A stretch of DNA of 64,000 nt from Corynebacterium sp. p3-SID1145 (GTDB lineage Bacteria; Actinomycetota; Actinomycetes; Mycobacteriales; Mycobacteriaceae): contig JALXXC010000003.1 in assembly GCA_025144245.1 (NCBI GenBank), positions 1-64,000 of the forward strand, in the 5' to 3' direction. A model generated the notes under the pieces. It had not been told where the DNA came from, did not search any database, and saw only the letters and a list, made by a program, of their open reading frames with translations. How positions within the stretch are numbered: the first letter of the stretch is position 1; each line of letters starts with the position of its first letter. The position numbers were made by a program, and so were the translations under genes. Positions 46,416-55,748 of this stretch are shown piece by piece.

Positions 46416-47039
46416 CTAAAGGGCCTTTACAGCTTGAATGATAGGTGCTGCCTCAGTCGCGCGGATCCACCGCCCCTCCCAGCTGGTGCGCGCCATGTCC
46501 TCGTAGGCGGCGAACGTCGCGTCCTGCAGGCTGGTGTCGCGTTCGTAGCGATCGCGGGTGCGTGAAGCGTCGAGGCTTTCGCGTTTCGCGGCGCGTTCGC
46601 GGGCGGTCTCCGGCGCGGTGTCCACGAGGACTTGCAGGTCCGGCCGCGGCAGGCCGAGCCGTCCGAATTCCAGCTCGGCGACCCACGCGCGGTCGTCGAT
46701 ACGCCCCGTGCGCGCCGACGTGTACGCCGCATTCGAGGCGACATAGCGGTCGAGCAGGAGCACATCGCTTATCGACGCTGCCCAGAGCCCCAACTCCTCT
46801 TTCGCCCCGTACCGGTCGAGGGCGAACATGACTGCCATGCCGTGCGCGGAATCCACCAGGTCGCCGAGTTCGCCGTGTAGTGCCTCGGCCGCGAGTTGGG
46901 CGTGGAGGGATTCGTCATAGCGCGGGAACGATATGGTCGCCGCGCTGTCGATCCCATCGGCGGCCACGAGTTCGCGGATCAGCTTCTGGACCAGTGTGTG
47001 CTTGCCGGCGCCGTCGATCCCTTCGAGAGCAATGATCAT
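46416..47039 (-). CDS. tmk: Thymidylate kinase
   Basis: A 207-residue kinase making dTDP from dTMP. The P-loop is EGIDGAGKHT (6-15), and DRYVASNAAYTSAR holds the DRY motif. It lies between ahcY and mtrA. It carries one antisense copy of GCTTATCGACG (46767-46777), read as the rare ATA codon for Ile in LWAASISDV. Confidence 0.93.
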   Translation of the reverse strand: MIIALEGIDGAGKHTLVQKLIRELVAADGIDSAATISFPRYDESLHAQLAAEALHGELGDLVDSAHGMAVMFALDRYGAKEELGLWAASISDVLLLDRYVASNAAYTSARTGRIDDRAWVAELEFGRLGLPRPDLQVLVDTAPETARERAAKRESLDASRTRDRYERDTSLQDATFAAYEDMARTSWEGRWIRATEAAPIIQAVKAL

Positions 47040-47051
47040 GGCGGCGCAGGC

Positions 47052-48512
47052 TTAGTAGCGGTAGTGCTCGGGCTTGAACGGGCCGGCGACGTCAACGCCG
47101 ATGTACTCGGCCTGTTCCTTGGTCAGCTCCGTCAGGGTGCCGCCAAGACCTTCGACGTGGATGCGTGCCACCTTCTCGTCGAGGATCTTCGGCAGGCGGT
47201 ACACCTGGTTCTCGTACTGGCCGTTGTTCGTGTACAGCTCGATCTGCGCGATGGTCTGGTCGGCAAACGAGTTGGACATCACGAACGACGGGTGGCCGGT
47301 GGCGTTGCCCAGGTTGAGCAGGCGCCCCTCGGAGAGCACGATGATGGAATTGCCACTGGGCAGGGTGAACAGGTCGACCTGCGGCTTGATGTTCAGACGG
47401 GTGACGTCCTCGCGGTGCAGCAAGGAGGCCATGTCGATTTCGTTGTCGAAGTGGCCGATATTGCCCAGAACGGCGTGGTCCTTCATCTTGAGCATGTCGT
47501 CGAAGGTGATGATGCCCAAGTTGCCGGTGGCGGTGATGATGATGTCCGCGTCCGCGATCGCGTCGTCGACGGTGACGACGTTGTAGCCGTCCATGAGAGC
47601 CTGCAGCGCGTTGATCGGGTCGGCCTCGGTGACGGACACGATCGCGCCCTGGCCGTCGAGGGCCTCGGCGACGCCTTTGCCCACATCGCCGTAGCCACAG
47701 ACAAGCGCTTTCTTGCCGCCGATGAGCATGTCGGTGCCGCGGTTGAGGCCGTCGATGACGGAGTGGCGGGTGCCGTAACGGTTGTCGAACTTGGACTTGG
47801 TCACCGCGTCGTTGACGTTCATCGCCGGGAACGGCAGGGTGCCTTCGTTGGCGAAGTGGTACAGGCGGTGGACACCCGTGGTGGTCTCCTCGGTCACGCC
47901 CTTGACGTTCTTGGCGGTCTCGGTCCACTTGGACGCGTCCTCCGCCAGCGTCTCGCGCAGCATGGCGAAGAAGGCGACCTGCTCGTCCGAGTCGGTGTCG
48001 GACACCGACGGGACCGCGCCCGCGTTCTCGAATTCCGCACCCTTGATCACGGCCATGGTGGCGTCGCCGCCGTCGTCGAGAATCATGTTCGGGTAGATCT
48101 TCGCGCCGTCGCGCTCGCCCCAGCTGAAGATCTGCTTCATGCACCACCAGTACTCGTCGAGGGTCTCGCCCTTCCACGCGAACACGGGCACGCCCTTCGG
48201 ATCCTCCGGGGTGCCGTCCTTGCCCACCACGATGGCGGCCGCCGCCGGGTCCTCGGTGGAGAAGATGTTGCAGGACGCCCAGCGCACCTCGGCCCCGAGC
48301 GCCGTCAGGGTCTCGATGAGCACCGCAGTCTGGGTGGTCATGTGGATCGCGCCGGCAATGCGGGCACCAGCCAGCGGCTGCTCCTCGGCGTATTCACGGC
48401 GCAGCTGCATCAGGCCCGGCATCTCGTACTCGGCCAGATCGATCTGCTTTCGGCCTGCCTCGTGCAGCGACAGTTCGGCGACCTTGAAGTCCTGGCTGGC
48501 GTCCTGGTTCAT
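47052..48512 (-). CDS. ahcY: Adenosylhomocysteinase
   Basis: A 486-residue enzyme splitting S-adenosylhomocysteine to adenosine and homocysteine. The N-terminal substrate domain ([21 protein letters not shown]) and the NAD motif CGYGDVGKG are plain, as is the C-terminal [14 protein letters not shown] precedes the ATG. The leader (48513-48658) shows a GCTTAA/TTAAGC dyad but not a clear SAH riboswitch. Confidence 0.97.
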   Translation of the reverse strand: MNQDASQDFKVAELSLHEAGRKQIDLAEYEMPGLMQLRREYAEEQPLAGARIAGAIHMTTQTAVLIETLTALGAEVRWASCNIFSTEDPAAAAIVVGKDGTPEDPKGVPVFAWKGETLDEYWWCMKQIFSWGERDGAKIYPNMILDDGGDATMAVIKGAEFENAGAVPSVSDTDSDEQVAFFAMLRETLAEDASKWTETAKNVKGVTEETTTGVHRLYHFANEGTLPFPAMNVNDAVTKSKFDNRYGTRHSVIDGLNRGTDMLIGGKKALVCGYGDVGKGVAEALDGQGAIVSVTEADPINALQALMDGYNVVTVDDAIADADIIITATGNLGIITFDDMLKMKDHAVLGNIGHFDNEIDMASLLHREDVTRLNIKPQVDLFTLPSGNSIIVLSEGRLLNLGNATGHPSFVMSNSFADQTIAQIELYTNNGQYENQVYRLPKILDEKVARIHVEGLGGTLTELTKEQAEYIGVDVAGPFKPEHYRY

Positions 48513-48658
48513 GAACTCTTTCTCCTTGGTGGCGCGCCGCTTGGCACGCAGTCGAGGTGTTGGTGGTCGTTGGTGCGCCGTTGTCGGCGGCGCTCAATCT
48601 GCCCGGATCTGCGCCGGACCGGATACGGTAGCTAGCTTAAGCGGTTAAGCCGCACGGC

Positions 48659-49012
48659 TCAGGACAAGGCCTCAATGAACTGGTCGACATCCTGCTCGGA
48701 GTCGACGTCTTCGAGGATGGCCACCGCGGCCTCGACGAGTTTCTCGTCCACGTCGGCCGCGGCGGTGCGCAGGAACGGGTACGTGTCGGCTGTCTCGCCG
48801 GCACTGAACGGCGCTCCCGCCCAGATTGCGGCGATGGTGGCCGCGGCCTGGCCGTTCAAGAGTTCTTCCTCGGTGGCGTTGTCCTTGTCCATGGCCAGCA
48901 GGCACGCGTCGCGCACTGCTTCCACCATGTCCTCGTGGTCGAGGTCCGCGATGTCGTCGAGGAAATCGACGTTGGCATCCTCATTGAAGATGGTCATGTC
49001 CCAGGTGCTCAC
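48659..49012 (-). CDS. DUF4259-family small acidic protein
   Basis: A 117-residue acidic protein starting MSTWDMTIFNEDANVDFLDDI, the mark of DUF4259. It has no catalytic motif. The GTG at 49012 follows GGAAGGAG. It lies between ahcY and a low-complexity membrane protein, outside the conserved mycobacterial order. Function unknown. Confidence 0.82.
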   Translation of the reverse strand: MSTWDMTIFNEDANVDFLDDIADLDHEDMVEAVRDACLLAMDKDNATEEELLNGQAAATIAAIWAGAPFSAGETADTYPFLRTAAADVDEKLVEAAVAILEDVDSEQDVDQFIEALS

Positions 49013-49371
49013 GCCGTTCTCCTTCCGGCTCGTCCTGCGTGTCCAGTGGTTTTCTGGGTGCTTGTTCCAGTCAGGTCCACTTCTACTGTCTCGCTGGCCG
49101 GATGTCCACCATGAGCCGGCAGCGAAGCCGCGCTCGGAACCCGCGACCGGCGGGGACTGGGCGGCCGCCCGGGGTGGGGCGCGTCACAAATACCACCGCG
49201 GAGGGGCCCGCGCACAACTTTGAGGAATTGGGGGTGGTGCATCCGCCGAATCCCTGATAGCTTGTTACCGAGTTGTTATATGAGTTGCTATAACCGCCAC
49301 ATGAGGATCACACAGGACAGCCACGTGCGGTAGCGCAACCCGCTGCCGGATAGGGGAAGGAGATGCCGGAA
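49013..49371. promoter_or_regulatory. Gene-free stretch with a promoter for the low-complexity protein
   Basis: A directly repeated GAGTTGYTATA (49270-49292) and a candidate -35 TTGTTA (49262-49267) with a TATAA box near 49290 suggest a promoter. A hairpin CGGTAGCG/CGCTGCCG (49328-49348) lies just before the ribosome site. No other gene is seen. Confidence 0.5.
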
Positions 49372-50208
49372 ATGGAATTGACTAACCGCCGCTTCGCCAT
49401 TTACTTGGTCTCCGGCCTGTCCTTGGCCGTCGTCGTCGGCCTGCTGGTGTGGAAGGTCTCCGATTCGGGCGTGAATATTCACAGCCAGGAAACGGAGTTC
49501 GCCGGCCAGCCGGTCGCCGCGGCCGACTCGAGCTCGAATCAGACGTCCTCGCCGGAATCCTCCAGCTCCGGGATGTCCTCCACTGAGAACCCCGACAGTG
49601 ACACTGCGGCGGGGAGCGCAGACAGCGGCGACGGCCAGTCCGCCGGCGCCGTGAACGATCCGCTGGCCCCGCCGAACGCGAACTTGGACGGCAACCAAGG
49701 CGGCACCCAAGAGGCACCCTATTACCGCCCGACGAACGCGTCACCTGCTCCGCAGAACGCGCACAGCTCTGCCCCGGCGCAGACCCAGCAGCCGAATTCC
49801 GGCGGCTCCGCCAAGTCCACCGCACCGGGCGAGGCACCGCGTGCAACATCGCCGACGGTTGTCCCGCCGGAGCCGCAGGAGCCCTCCCGTCCGTCCCCGA
49901 CCGGCCAAGCGCACAACAGTGAACAGGCACCGAAGCCGAACACCGAGGCCGAGCTGCAGAGTGGCTCTGAGATCGTCGAGGAAGCGCTGCAGTCCGGTAG
50001 GGAGGCCCTCGATGCGGCCCGGGAGGCTGCCGGCGGCGACGCGCAGCCGAAGAAGCGCCCCGAGGATCCGTTCTCCGCTTCCACGCGCGTGCCCGGAATT
50101 CCGGACGGGAAGGGCCAGGCCGCGGGCGAGGAAGCTCCGGCGCCGAACACCGGGCAGGACAATGCCCCGGTCGGCACCGAGGCCGCCGCCGAGCAGCCCG
50201 AAAGCTAG
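49372..50208 (+). CDS. Membrane-anchored low-complexity protein
   Basis: A 278-residue protein with one membrane helix (about 7-27) and a long outside part rich in Ser, Pro, Ala, Gln and Glu. Only a short stretch near LQSGSEIVEEALQSGREALDAAREAAGG looks helical. The ATG at 49372 is chosen over that at 49363, because AAGGAG ends right against the earlier one. I recognise no family. It may be a wall-spanning protein. Confidence 0.7.
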   Translation: MELTNRRFAIYLVSGLSLAVVVGLLVWKVSDSGVNIHSQETEFAGQPVAAADSSSNQTSSPESSSSGMSSTENPDSDTAAGSADSGDGQSAGAVNDPLAPPNANLDGNQGGTQEAPYYRPTNASPAPQNAHSSAPAQTQQPNSGGSAKSTAPGEAPRATSPTVVPPEPQEPSRPSPTGQAHNSEQAPKPNTEAELQSGSEIVEEALQSGREALDAAREAAGGDAQPKKRPEDPFSASTRVPGIPDGKGQAAGEEAPAPNTGQDNAPVGTEAAAEQPES

Positions 50209-51413
50209 CGCGAAGTCACCCGCGCGTAGAACACCTCCGCGCCCGCCCCGTCGGCACTGTCGGCCAGACCCGCTGCCACGCGCGCATCCGAGTCGGAAGC
50301 GGGAATCCACGCCGCCTCACTCGGGCCCAATTCAAGCGGACCGCACGTGACGCAACCCGATGTGCACAGCACAATCGCCGGGCCGGAGCAGTCCGCGTCG
50401 AATCCGTCCCCGGCGGCAAGCTCGTAACGGGTGAGCCGGAAATCGCGGGCGGGCACGTCGAATTCGCACACGCCGTCGCGCACCCGGGCGTCCACCCGCG
50501 GATCGAGCAGCGTGGAGAAGTCCGTGATGCGCACCAGTTCAGGAACGTCGACGTGCTTGGTGGTCAGCCCGCCGCGGAGCACGTTATCCGAGTTAGCCAT
50601 GATCTCCACGGCCATCCCTCCCACGTAGGCGTGCAGCCGCCCGGCACCCAAGTACAGCGCGTCACCGGGTGCAAGTTCCACGTAGTTGAGCAGCAGCGAC
50701 GCCAGCACACCGACATCGCCGGGGTAGACCTCCGACAATTCCACGAAGCAGCGCGCGGCCTGGCCCATCCAGCTGGGGACGCCGGCAAAGGAACGCTTGT
50801 CGACGCTCCCCTTCACCCCCTCGATCACTTCCACCCGCTTGGCGCGTGGCAGGGAAATCCAGGTGGTGAACAAGGCGCGCAGCCCCTCTTCTTCGTTGTC
50901 CGAGTGGAGCATCGCCGAATACCGGGTCAGCTCCGGGCAGTCGAGGTATTCGAAGAACTCGAGCGTCTGCCGCGCCGGCCGCAGCCCGGCCAGGGCCTTG
51001 AACCGGGTCAGGGCGACGAGCAGCTCTGGCTTGTGGTTGGGGTCTTTGTAGTTCCGTTCCGCGGCATCGAGCGCGATGCCGGCCGCGTTCTCCCCTTCAA
51101 AACCGGCGCGGGCTTGCGCCGCGGTGGGGTGCGCCTGGATGGAAAGAGGGCCGTCGGCGGCGAGAATCTTCAGCAGAAACGGCAGGGTGTCGCCGAATTC
51201 GCCGCGAACTGCTGCACCGAGCGCATCGGCGGGGTCGTCCGCGATGACTTCGTCCAGCCCCACTCCCCCGACCGTGGCCGGTGCCGCCGGATGGGCACCG
51301 AACCACAGTTCGGCCTGCGGCGCCGCCGACGGGGATTCCTCCCCGCGCAACTCCGCTAGAAGGGTTCTCGATCCCCACGGATACGTCTGCATCGCCGGGG
51401 TGAGCAGCTCCAC
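50205..51413 (-). CDS. manA: Mannose-6-phosphate isomerase
   Basis: A 402-residue type I isomerase that interconverts fructose-6-phosphate and mannose-6-phosphate. The zinc-site regions LSIQAHPT and NHKPELLVAL and the later AGRLHAYVGG are plain. The GTG at 51413 fits the family start (MELLTPAMQTYPWGS); the longer frame upstream is not conserved. It supplies the mannose pathway together with pmmA and manC. Follows the TobH-like gene. It overlaps the converging low-complexity gene by 4 bases. Confidence 0.93.
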   Translation of the reverse strand: MELLTPAMQTYPWGSRTLLAELRGEESPSAAPQAELWFGAHPAAPATVGGVGLDEVIADDPADALGAAVRGEFGDTLPFLLKILAADGPLSIQAHPTAAQARAGFEGENAAGIALDAAERNYKDPNHKPELLVALTRFKALAGLRPARQTLEFFEYLDCPELTRYSAMLHSDNEEEGLRALFTTWISLPRAKRVEVIEGVKGSVDKRSFAGVPSWMGQAARCFVELSEVYPGDVGVLASLLLNYVELAPGDALYLGAGRLHAYVGGMAVEIMANSDNVLRGGLTTKHVDVPELVRITDFSTLLDPRVDARVRDGVCEFDVPARDFRLTRYELAAGDGFDADCSGPAIVLCTSGCVTCGPLELGPSEAAWIPASDSDARVAAGLADSADGAGAEVFYARVTSR

Positions 51414-51499
51414 GTTTCTCGCCTCTTCTCTTCGTGCGTCCGCTTCGAGTTCTTCGGGTTTATCGGGTACGTCTGTGGTCTGTAGTCTCGGGCCGGCGG

Positions 51500-52507
51500 T
51501 CAGTCCGCGTGCAGCGCCGTCGCCGCCAGTCCGCGCACGATCAGGCGCAGTGCCGCGGCGAGGTCCCAGCCGGCCCCGTCTTCGGCCTCCCCCACATATT
51601 CTGCCCGGGCGCCGGGCAGGTGGGGCTCGCGCTGACCCCACACCACGGTCTTCACCGGCACTTGGGCTGGCGGCCCGTCAATGAAGGGGTCATAGAAGAT
51701 ATCGTCGGCTCCCCCAGCAGAGTTACCCGCACCGGCGCCACTGCCGGCGGCGGCCTCCAGTGCGGGGCCGAGATCCTCTCTGCCGACGAAGCCGCTGGGA
51801 ATTCCGCGGGCGGACCACAGTGCTGCGACGAGTCGGGCGACGGCGGCGCCGGCGGCAGTGTAGCCGGTGTGGATCATCCTGGCGCCTTCACTGAATTCGC
51901 GCAGCTGGCGCGCCAGGTTCACCGTCACCTCGCGCTCCGGGGAGAGTTGGCGGAGCTCCTCGTCGACGGCATCGGCCACGCCGTCGACAAGCGCGCTCGT
52001 GCCCGAAAGTGCACCGCACACCCCGATCACTGCGGCGATGGTGCGCAGCGGGGACGCGCCGTCCGCGGTCGGTGGCGCGGGCAGCACCACGGCGCCGCGC
52101 GGGGCGTCCTCCACCACGGGCCCGCCGGCGGGGCCGGCGAGGATCACCTCAGCACCGCGTCCGGCCACCGCCGAGACCTGGCGCACTGAGGTTTCCGCAT
52201 CGGGGGCGTCGCCGACCAGCACCACCACATCGAGGGCGCCGACGAAATCAGGCACACGCCGGGTGACCATCACGGGCGCACGGTCGAATTCCACCAGCGC
52301 CACCGCGCACTCGGCCGCGGCTTCGGAGATCGCGTCGGTGGCCAGCACGACCACGCTGCGCGGCGAGGAGCCCTGCAGACGCTCGAGCATCCCGGCAGCC
52401 TGCGCCACTGCGCGGACGTGGGCACCTTCATGGGCGATGTCGAAGAAGCGCACCGCGTCCGCGTCGTAGTCGGCGGCGCCGTCGTAATAGCTCCGGTCCG
52501 TAGCCAT
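51500..52507 (-). CDS. TobH-like SIS-domain protein
   Basis: A 335-residue protein resembling TobH and the Rv3256c family, with a phosphosugar-isomerase-like (SIS) fold: SVVVLATDAISEAAAECAVAL and, in the second half, FSEGARMIHTGYTAAGAAVARLVAALW. It lies between pmmA and manA exactly as in mycobacteria, so a role in mannose or sugar-phosphate metabolism is likely, though the reaction is unknown. Confidence 0.82.
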   Translation of the reverse strand: MATDRSYYDGAADYDADAVRFFDIAHEGAHVRAVAQAAGMLERLQGSSPRSVVVLATDAISEAAAECAVALVEFDRAPVMVTRRVPDFVGALDVVVLVGDAPDAETSVRQVSAVAGRGAEVILAGPAGGPVVEDAPRGAVVLPAPPTADGASPLRTIAAVIGVCGALSGTSALVDGVADAVDEELRQLSPEREVTVNLARQLREFSEGARMIHTGYTAAGAAVARLVAALWSARGIPSGFVGREDLGPALEAAAGSGAGAGNSAGGADDIFYDPFIDGPPAQVPVKTVVWGQREPHLPGARAEYVGEAEDGAGWDLAAALRLIVRGLAATALHAD

Positions 52508-52519
52508 GGCGTGCGCTCC

Positions 52520-53938
52520 CTACCCGCGGATGATGCCCAGGACCTCGTCCACGAGTGCGTCGACCTCGTCCTGGGTCTCCGCCTCGACGTTGAGGCGGAG
52601 CAACGGCTCGGTGTTGGAGGCGCGGACGTTGAACCACGCCTTGGTGCCCTTCAGGGAGACGGTCACGCCGTCGAGGCGGTCGACGCTCTCCGTGCGGTCG
52701 GCGAAGGCCTCGACGACCTTCTCCATCGTCGCCTTCTGGTCGGCGACCTCGGAGTTGACCTCGCCGGAGGCGGCGTAGCGGTTGTACTGCGCCATCAGCT
52801 CGCTCAGCGGTTTGTCCTGCTCGGCGAGGGCCGCGAGCACGTGCAGTGCGGCGACCATGCCGGAGTCCGCGTTGAAGAACTCGGCGAAGTAGTAGTGCGC
52901 GGAGTGCTCGCCACCGAACAGCGCGCCCTTGTCCGCCATCTCCGCCTTGATGTAGGAGTGGCCGACGCGGGTACGCACCGCGGTGCCGCCGTGCTGGGCG
53001 ATCAGCTCCGGAACGGCCTGAGAAGTGATCGCGTTGTAGATGATCGTCGCGCCCGGCGAGGACTCCAGCGTGCGCTCAGCCACCAGCGCGGTGATCGCCG
53101 ACGGGGAGACCGGGTCGCCGTTCTCGTCGACGACGAAGCAGCGGTCCGCGTCGCCGTCGAAGGCGAGGCCGATGTCCGCATTCTGCTTGACGACGAAGTC
53201 CTGCAGGTCCACCAGGTTCTTCGGGTCCAGCGGGTTGGCCTCGTGGTTCGGGAACGTCCCGTCGAGCTCGAAGTAGAGCGGACGGACATCTAGGTTGTCC
53301 TCCTCACCCAGCACGGCCGGGACAGTGTGGCCGGCCATGCCGTTGGCGGCGTCGACCGCCACCACCAGTGCGCGGTCGGAGGGGACCGGGACGAGCTCGC
53401 GCAGGAAGTTCGCGTAGTCGCCCAGAATGTCGCGCTGGCTCACCGAGCCCGGCTCGCCGTCGAAGGCCGGCACGCCGTCGATAAGCATGTCGGTGATCTC
53501 CGCCAAGCCGCTGTCCTGGGAGACCGGGGTAGCGCCGGTGCGGCACAGCTTGATGCCGTTGTACTGGGCCGGGTTGTGGGACGCGGTGAACATTGCGCCC
53601 GCGCAGCCGATCACGCCGGCGGCGAAATACAGCTCGTCGGTGGATGTCAGGCCGAGCTCGATCACGTCCACGCCCTGGCTGACCACGCCGCGGCCGAATG
53701 CGGCGGCGAGCGCCGGGGAGGACGGGCGCATGTCGTGGCCCACAGCGACGGTGGTCTCCCCTTCCCCGCGCAGGATGGAGGCGAATGCGGCGCCGGCATC
53801 GAAGACGAAGTCCTCGTCGACGGTGGCCTTGTCCGCCGGTTCGACGACCCCGCGGATGTCGTAGGCCTTGATCGCGGCCTCCACATCCTCGCGTGAGCGT
53901 GTGCGGGTGTTGGTGGGCTGTGACGCTTGTTCAGTCAT
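52520..53938 (-). CDS. pmmA: Phosphomannomutase / phosphoglucomutase
   Basis: A 472-residue mutase converting mannose-6-phosphate to mannose-1-phosphate. The phosphoserine loop is TASHNP (S120), the metal site is FDGDADR and the sugar loop is GGEHSAHYYF. The ATG at 53938 has a TAAGAT box 8 bases upstream. It carries one GCTTATCGACG copy (53476-53486). Cytoplasmic. Confidence 0.95.
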   Translation of the reverse strand: MTEQASQPTNTRTRSREDVEAAIKAYDIRGVVEPADKATVDEDFVFDAGAAFASILRGEGETTVAVGHDMRPSSPALAAAFGRGVVSQGVDVIELGLTSTDELYFAAGVIGCAGAMFTASHNPAQYNGIKLCRTGATPVSQDSGLAEITDMLIDGVPAFDGEPGSVSQRDILGDYANFLRELVPVPSDRALVVAVDAANGMAGHTVPAVLGEEDNLDVRPLYFELDGTFPNHEANPLDPKNLVDLQDFVVKQNADIGLAFDGDADRCFVVDENGDPVSPSAITALVAERTLESSPGATIIYNAITSQAVPELIAQHGGTAVRTRVGHSYIKAEMADKGALFGGEHSAHYYFAEFFNADSGMVAALHVLAALAEQDKPLSELMAQYNRYAASGEVNSEVADQKATMEKVVEAFADRTESVDRLDGVTVSLKGTKAWFNVRASNTEPLLRLNVEAETQDEVDALVDEVLGIIRG

Positions 53939-53952
53939 GCCAACCGATCTTA
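53936..53952 (-). promoter_or_regulatory. Leaderless -10 box of pmmA
   Basis: TAAGAT (minus, 53952-53947) lies 8 bases before the ATG at 53938. Confidence 0.55.
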
Positions 53953-54040
53953 AACGTCCTCGTGACCCAAAGGGCCGCACCCGCGAACGCTGACAGCGAT
54001 CACTTAAAGGCGCTTCAGGATCCAGCGTGAGTACCCAGCG

Positions 54041-54514
54041 TCAGGACTCAGCACCCTGTTCGGTGTCCGGTTCGGTGTCCGGATCCGGCACGACGCTCAG
54101 GTGGGCGCGGCGGGCCGCCTTATGCTCGGCGAGGTGCTCGCCGACGCGCTTGGTGCGGTAGACGGGGTGGTTGGACGTGTCCGGGTTGGTGAAGTCGCGC
54201 TCGTTGTCGAACTCGATGGGGTCCTGGGTGGAGTCCACCAGGCCCGTGGTCACGCGCCCGGCCTCGCTGACGGCCTGCGCCAGGGCGGTGATCTCCTCTT
54301 CGTCGGACAGCTCAATATTGTCGATGCGCACCATCTCCCACCCGACGGGTGCGGTGATGTGCTCAGAGTGCCGCTGGCACAGGTCCCAGGCGTGCGGGTC
54401 CGGCGACGGTGCGAGCGGGCCGACGATGGCGGTTTTTTCGGAGTACGCGTAGACGAGCGTGGCGATGGCGGGTCGGCCACAGCCGGGGCGACAGCAACGA
54501 CGGAAGGTACTCAC
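54041..54514 (-). CDS. DUF3499 putative zinc-binding protein
   Basis: A 157-residue protein (Rv3258c type). Cysteines RRCCRPGCGRPA near the start and WDLCQRHSEH about 45 residues later form a likely zinc site. The GTG at 54514 has a TAGACT box 8 bases upstream. The C-terminus is acidic. Located next to pmmA as in relatives. Function unknown. Confidence 0.82.
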   Translation of the reverse strand: MSTFRRCCRPGCGRPAIATLVYAYSEKTAIVGPLAPSPDPHAWDLCQRHSEHITAPVGWEMVRIDNIELSDEEEITALAQAVSEAGRVTTGLVDSTQDPIEFDNERDFTNPDTSNHPVYRTKRVGEHLAEHKAARRAHLSVVPDPDTEPDTEQGAES

Positions 54515-54528
54515 GGGGCAATAGTCTA
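54512..54528 (-). promoter_or_regulatory. Leaderless -10 box of the DUF3499 gene
   Basis: TAGACT (minus, 54528-54523) lies 8 bases before the GTG at 54514. Confidence 0.55.
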
Positions 54529-54596
54529 AACCCAAGGTTTAAGTTTTGGCTCGCGACGCGCGGCGCGTCCCCGCTCACCCGCACGGCGCGCAGTCC

Positions 54597-54612
54597 TACA
54601 TTGATAGCTATG
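54597..54612 (+). promoter_or_regulatory. Leaderless -10 box of the Rv3259-type gene
   Basis: TACATT (54597-54602) lies 7 bases before the ATG at 54610. Confidence 0.5.
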
Positions 54613-55092
54613 AACGACGCGACGACGAACGCCGACCACGCACGACTGCCGCTACACCGCGACCGCCACGGCCGCGGTGTGCGCGGCCCCGTCATGCCGG
54701 TGGCCGTGCCCCGTTACCGCAGCCGCTCCATGGACTTCGACCGGGCAGTGCTCGACGCGTACGCTCCGCTGCACAACCGCTTCTTCCACCAGCTCGCTGG
54801 CGTGGACCTGGCGGTGGACACGATTCCGCGCATGCGGTTGAGTTCCGACATGATCATGCCGGACGAGATCTTCGCCGACGGCCCCGTCCCCCTAGGCCGC
54901 GTGCTTCAGGCGGGCGTGGACCGCGCCGGAAACCCGACGCGCGCACGCATCGTGGTTTTCCGGATGCCGGTCGAGCAGCGCGCTGTCAACGCAGTCGAGC
55001 GCGCAGAATTACTCACCATGGTGCTCACGGCACTTGTGGCGCATTACCTGAATCTGGATCCGCGGGATATCGACCCGAGCTTCCAGTACTGA
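54610..55092 (+). CDS. Metallopeptidase-family (zincin_1-like) protein without HExxH
   Basis: A 160-residue protein of the Rv3259 type: basic N-terminus with RDRHGRGVRGPVMPVAVP, then LAGVDLAVDTIPRMRL and ADGPVPLGRVLQAGVD. In true members of the metallopeptidase family the C-terminal helix carries HExxH; here it reads MVLTALVAHYLNLDP, so the catalytic residues are missing. It is probably not an active peptidase. Divergent from DUF3499, convergent with whcD. Confidence 0.78.
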   Translation: MNDATTNADHARLPLHRDRHGRGVRGPVMPVAVPRYRSRSMDFDRAVLDAYAPLHNRFFHQLAGVDLAVDTIPRMRLSSDMIMPDEIFADGPVPLGRVLQAGVDRAGNPTRARIVVFRMPVEQRAVNAVERAELLTMVLTALVAHYLNLDPRDIDPSFQY

Positions 55093-55119
55093 TCCGCGCT
55101 CTCCGCCCCCCGCCGAGCG

Positions 55120-55419
55120 TTAGCCGATCTGCTTGCGCAGGCGACGGCGCTCACGGTCGGAAAGACCGCCCCAAATACCGAAGCGCTCATCGTGCTCGAG
55201 CGCGTACTCCAAGCATTCGTCGCGCACTGCGCACGCTTGGCAGATGCGCTTCGCCTCGCGCGTGGAGCCGCCCTTCTCGGGGAAGAATGCCTCCGGATCG
55301 GTCTGAGCGCACAGGGCTTGGTCCTGCCACTCCTGCTCGACGGTGCCGAACAGTTCGTCGAGGGTCATTCCACCCGCAGCCGCGCCGCGGAGAGTGGCGC
55401 CTGAAACCATGTCTTCCAC
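55120..55419 (-). CDS. whcD: WhiB2-type iron-sulfur regulator (WhcD)
   Basis: A 99-residue WhiB protein with cluster cysteines C37, C60, C63 and C69 (CQACAVRDEC), the turn GIWGG and a basic end RERRRLRKQIG. ALCAQTDPEAFFPEKGGSTREAK is the WhiB2 signature part. The GTG at 55419 is chosen because AGGAAGG lies about 8 bases upstream; later ATGs are possible. WhiB2/WhcD acts in septation and cell division. Confidence 0.9.
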   Translation of the reverse strand: MEDMVSGATLRGAAAGGMTLDELFGTVEQEWQDQALCAQTDPEAFFPEKGGSTREAKRICQACAVRDECLEYALEHDERFGIWGGLSDRERRRLRKQIG

Positions 55420-55748
55420 GCCGTCCCCTTCCTGAGTCTTGTTTGTCGCCGTTTTGCTGTCGTGGCACCTATTGCCAATGCCCGCCAAAGTTCAATGCCG
55501 TCAGCACCGCACCTCGTGGCCGCCGCTGATTACACTAATGTGATTCAACCCTCGCGCACTAAATAGCGTCAACACGAAGCGGGGCAAAACAATCGCTTCG
55601 CTGGGCATTAGTGCGGGTTTCGGCCGTCACTCGCAACATGAGTCACACGTGTCACAGCACAACCGCAGCGGGGGTAGGTAGCGGGGGTACTACATGTAGT
55701 AGTGGCCATTCGCGGCGACAACTAATCCCCTGGTTCCCCGGCGTGTCG
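55420..55748 (-). promoter_or_regulatory. Long leader region of whcD
   Basis: No gene is seen in these 329 bases. They hold a 14-bp perfect palindrome (55688-55701, TACTACATGTAGTA), a doubled GCGGGGGTA (near 55670 and 55681) and an ACACGTGT dyad with TGTGAC half-sites near 55640-55656 that loosely recall a Crp/GlxR-type site. Confidence 0.5.

Noticed and set aside
48513..48658. Possible SAH riboswitch ahead of ahcY
   Set aside because: The gene makes this attractive, but I could not find the expected conserved core, only a short GCTTAA/TTAAGC dyad.
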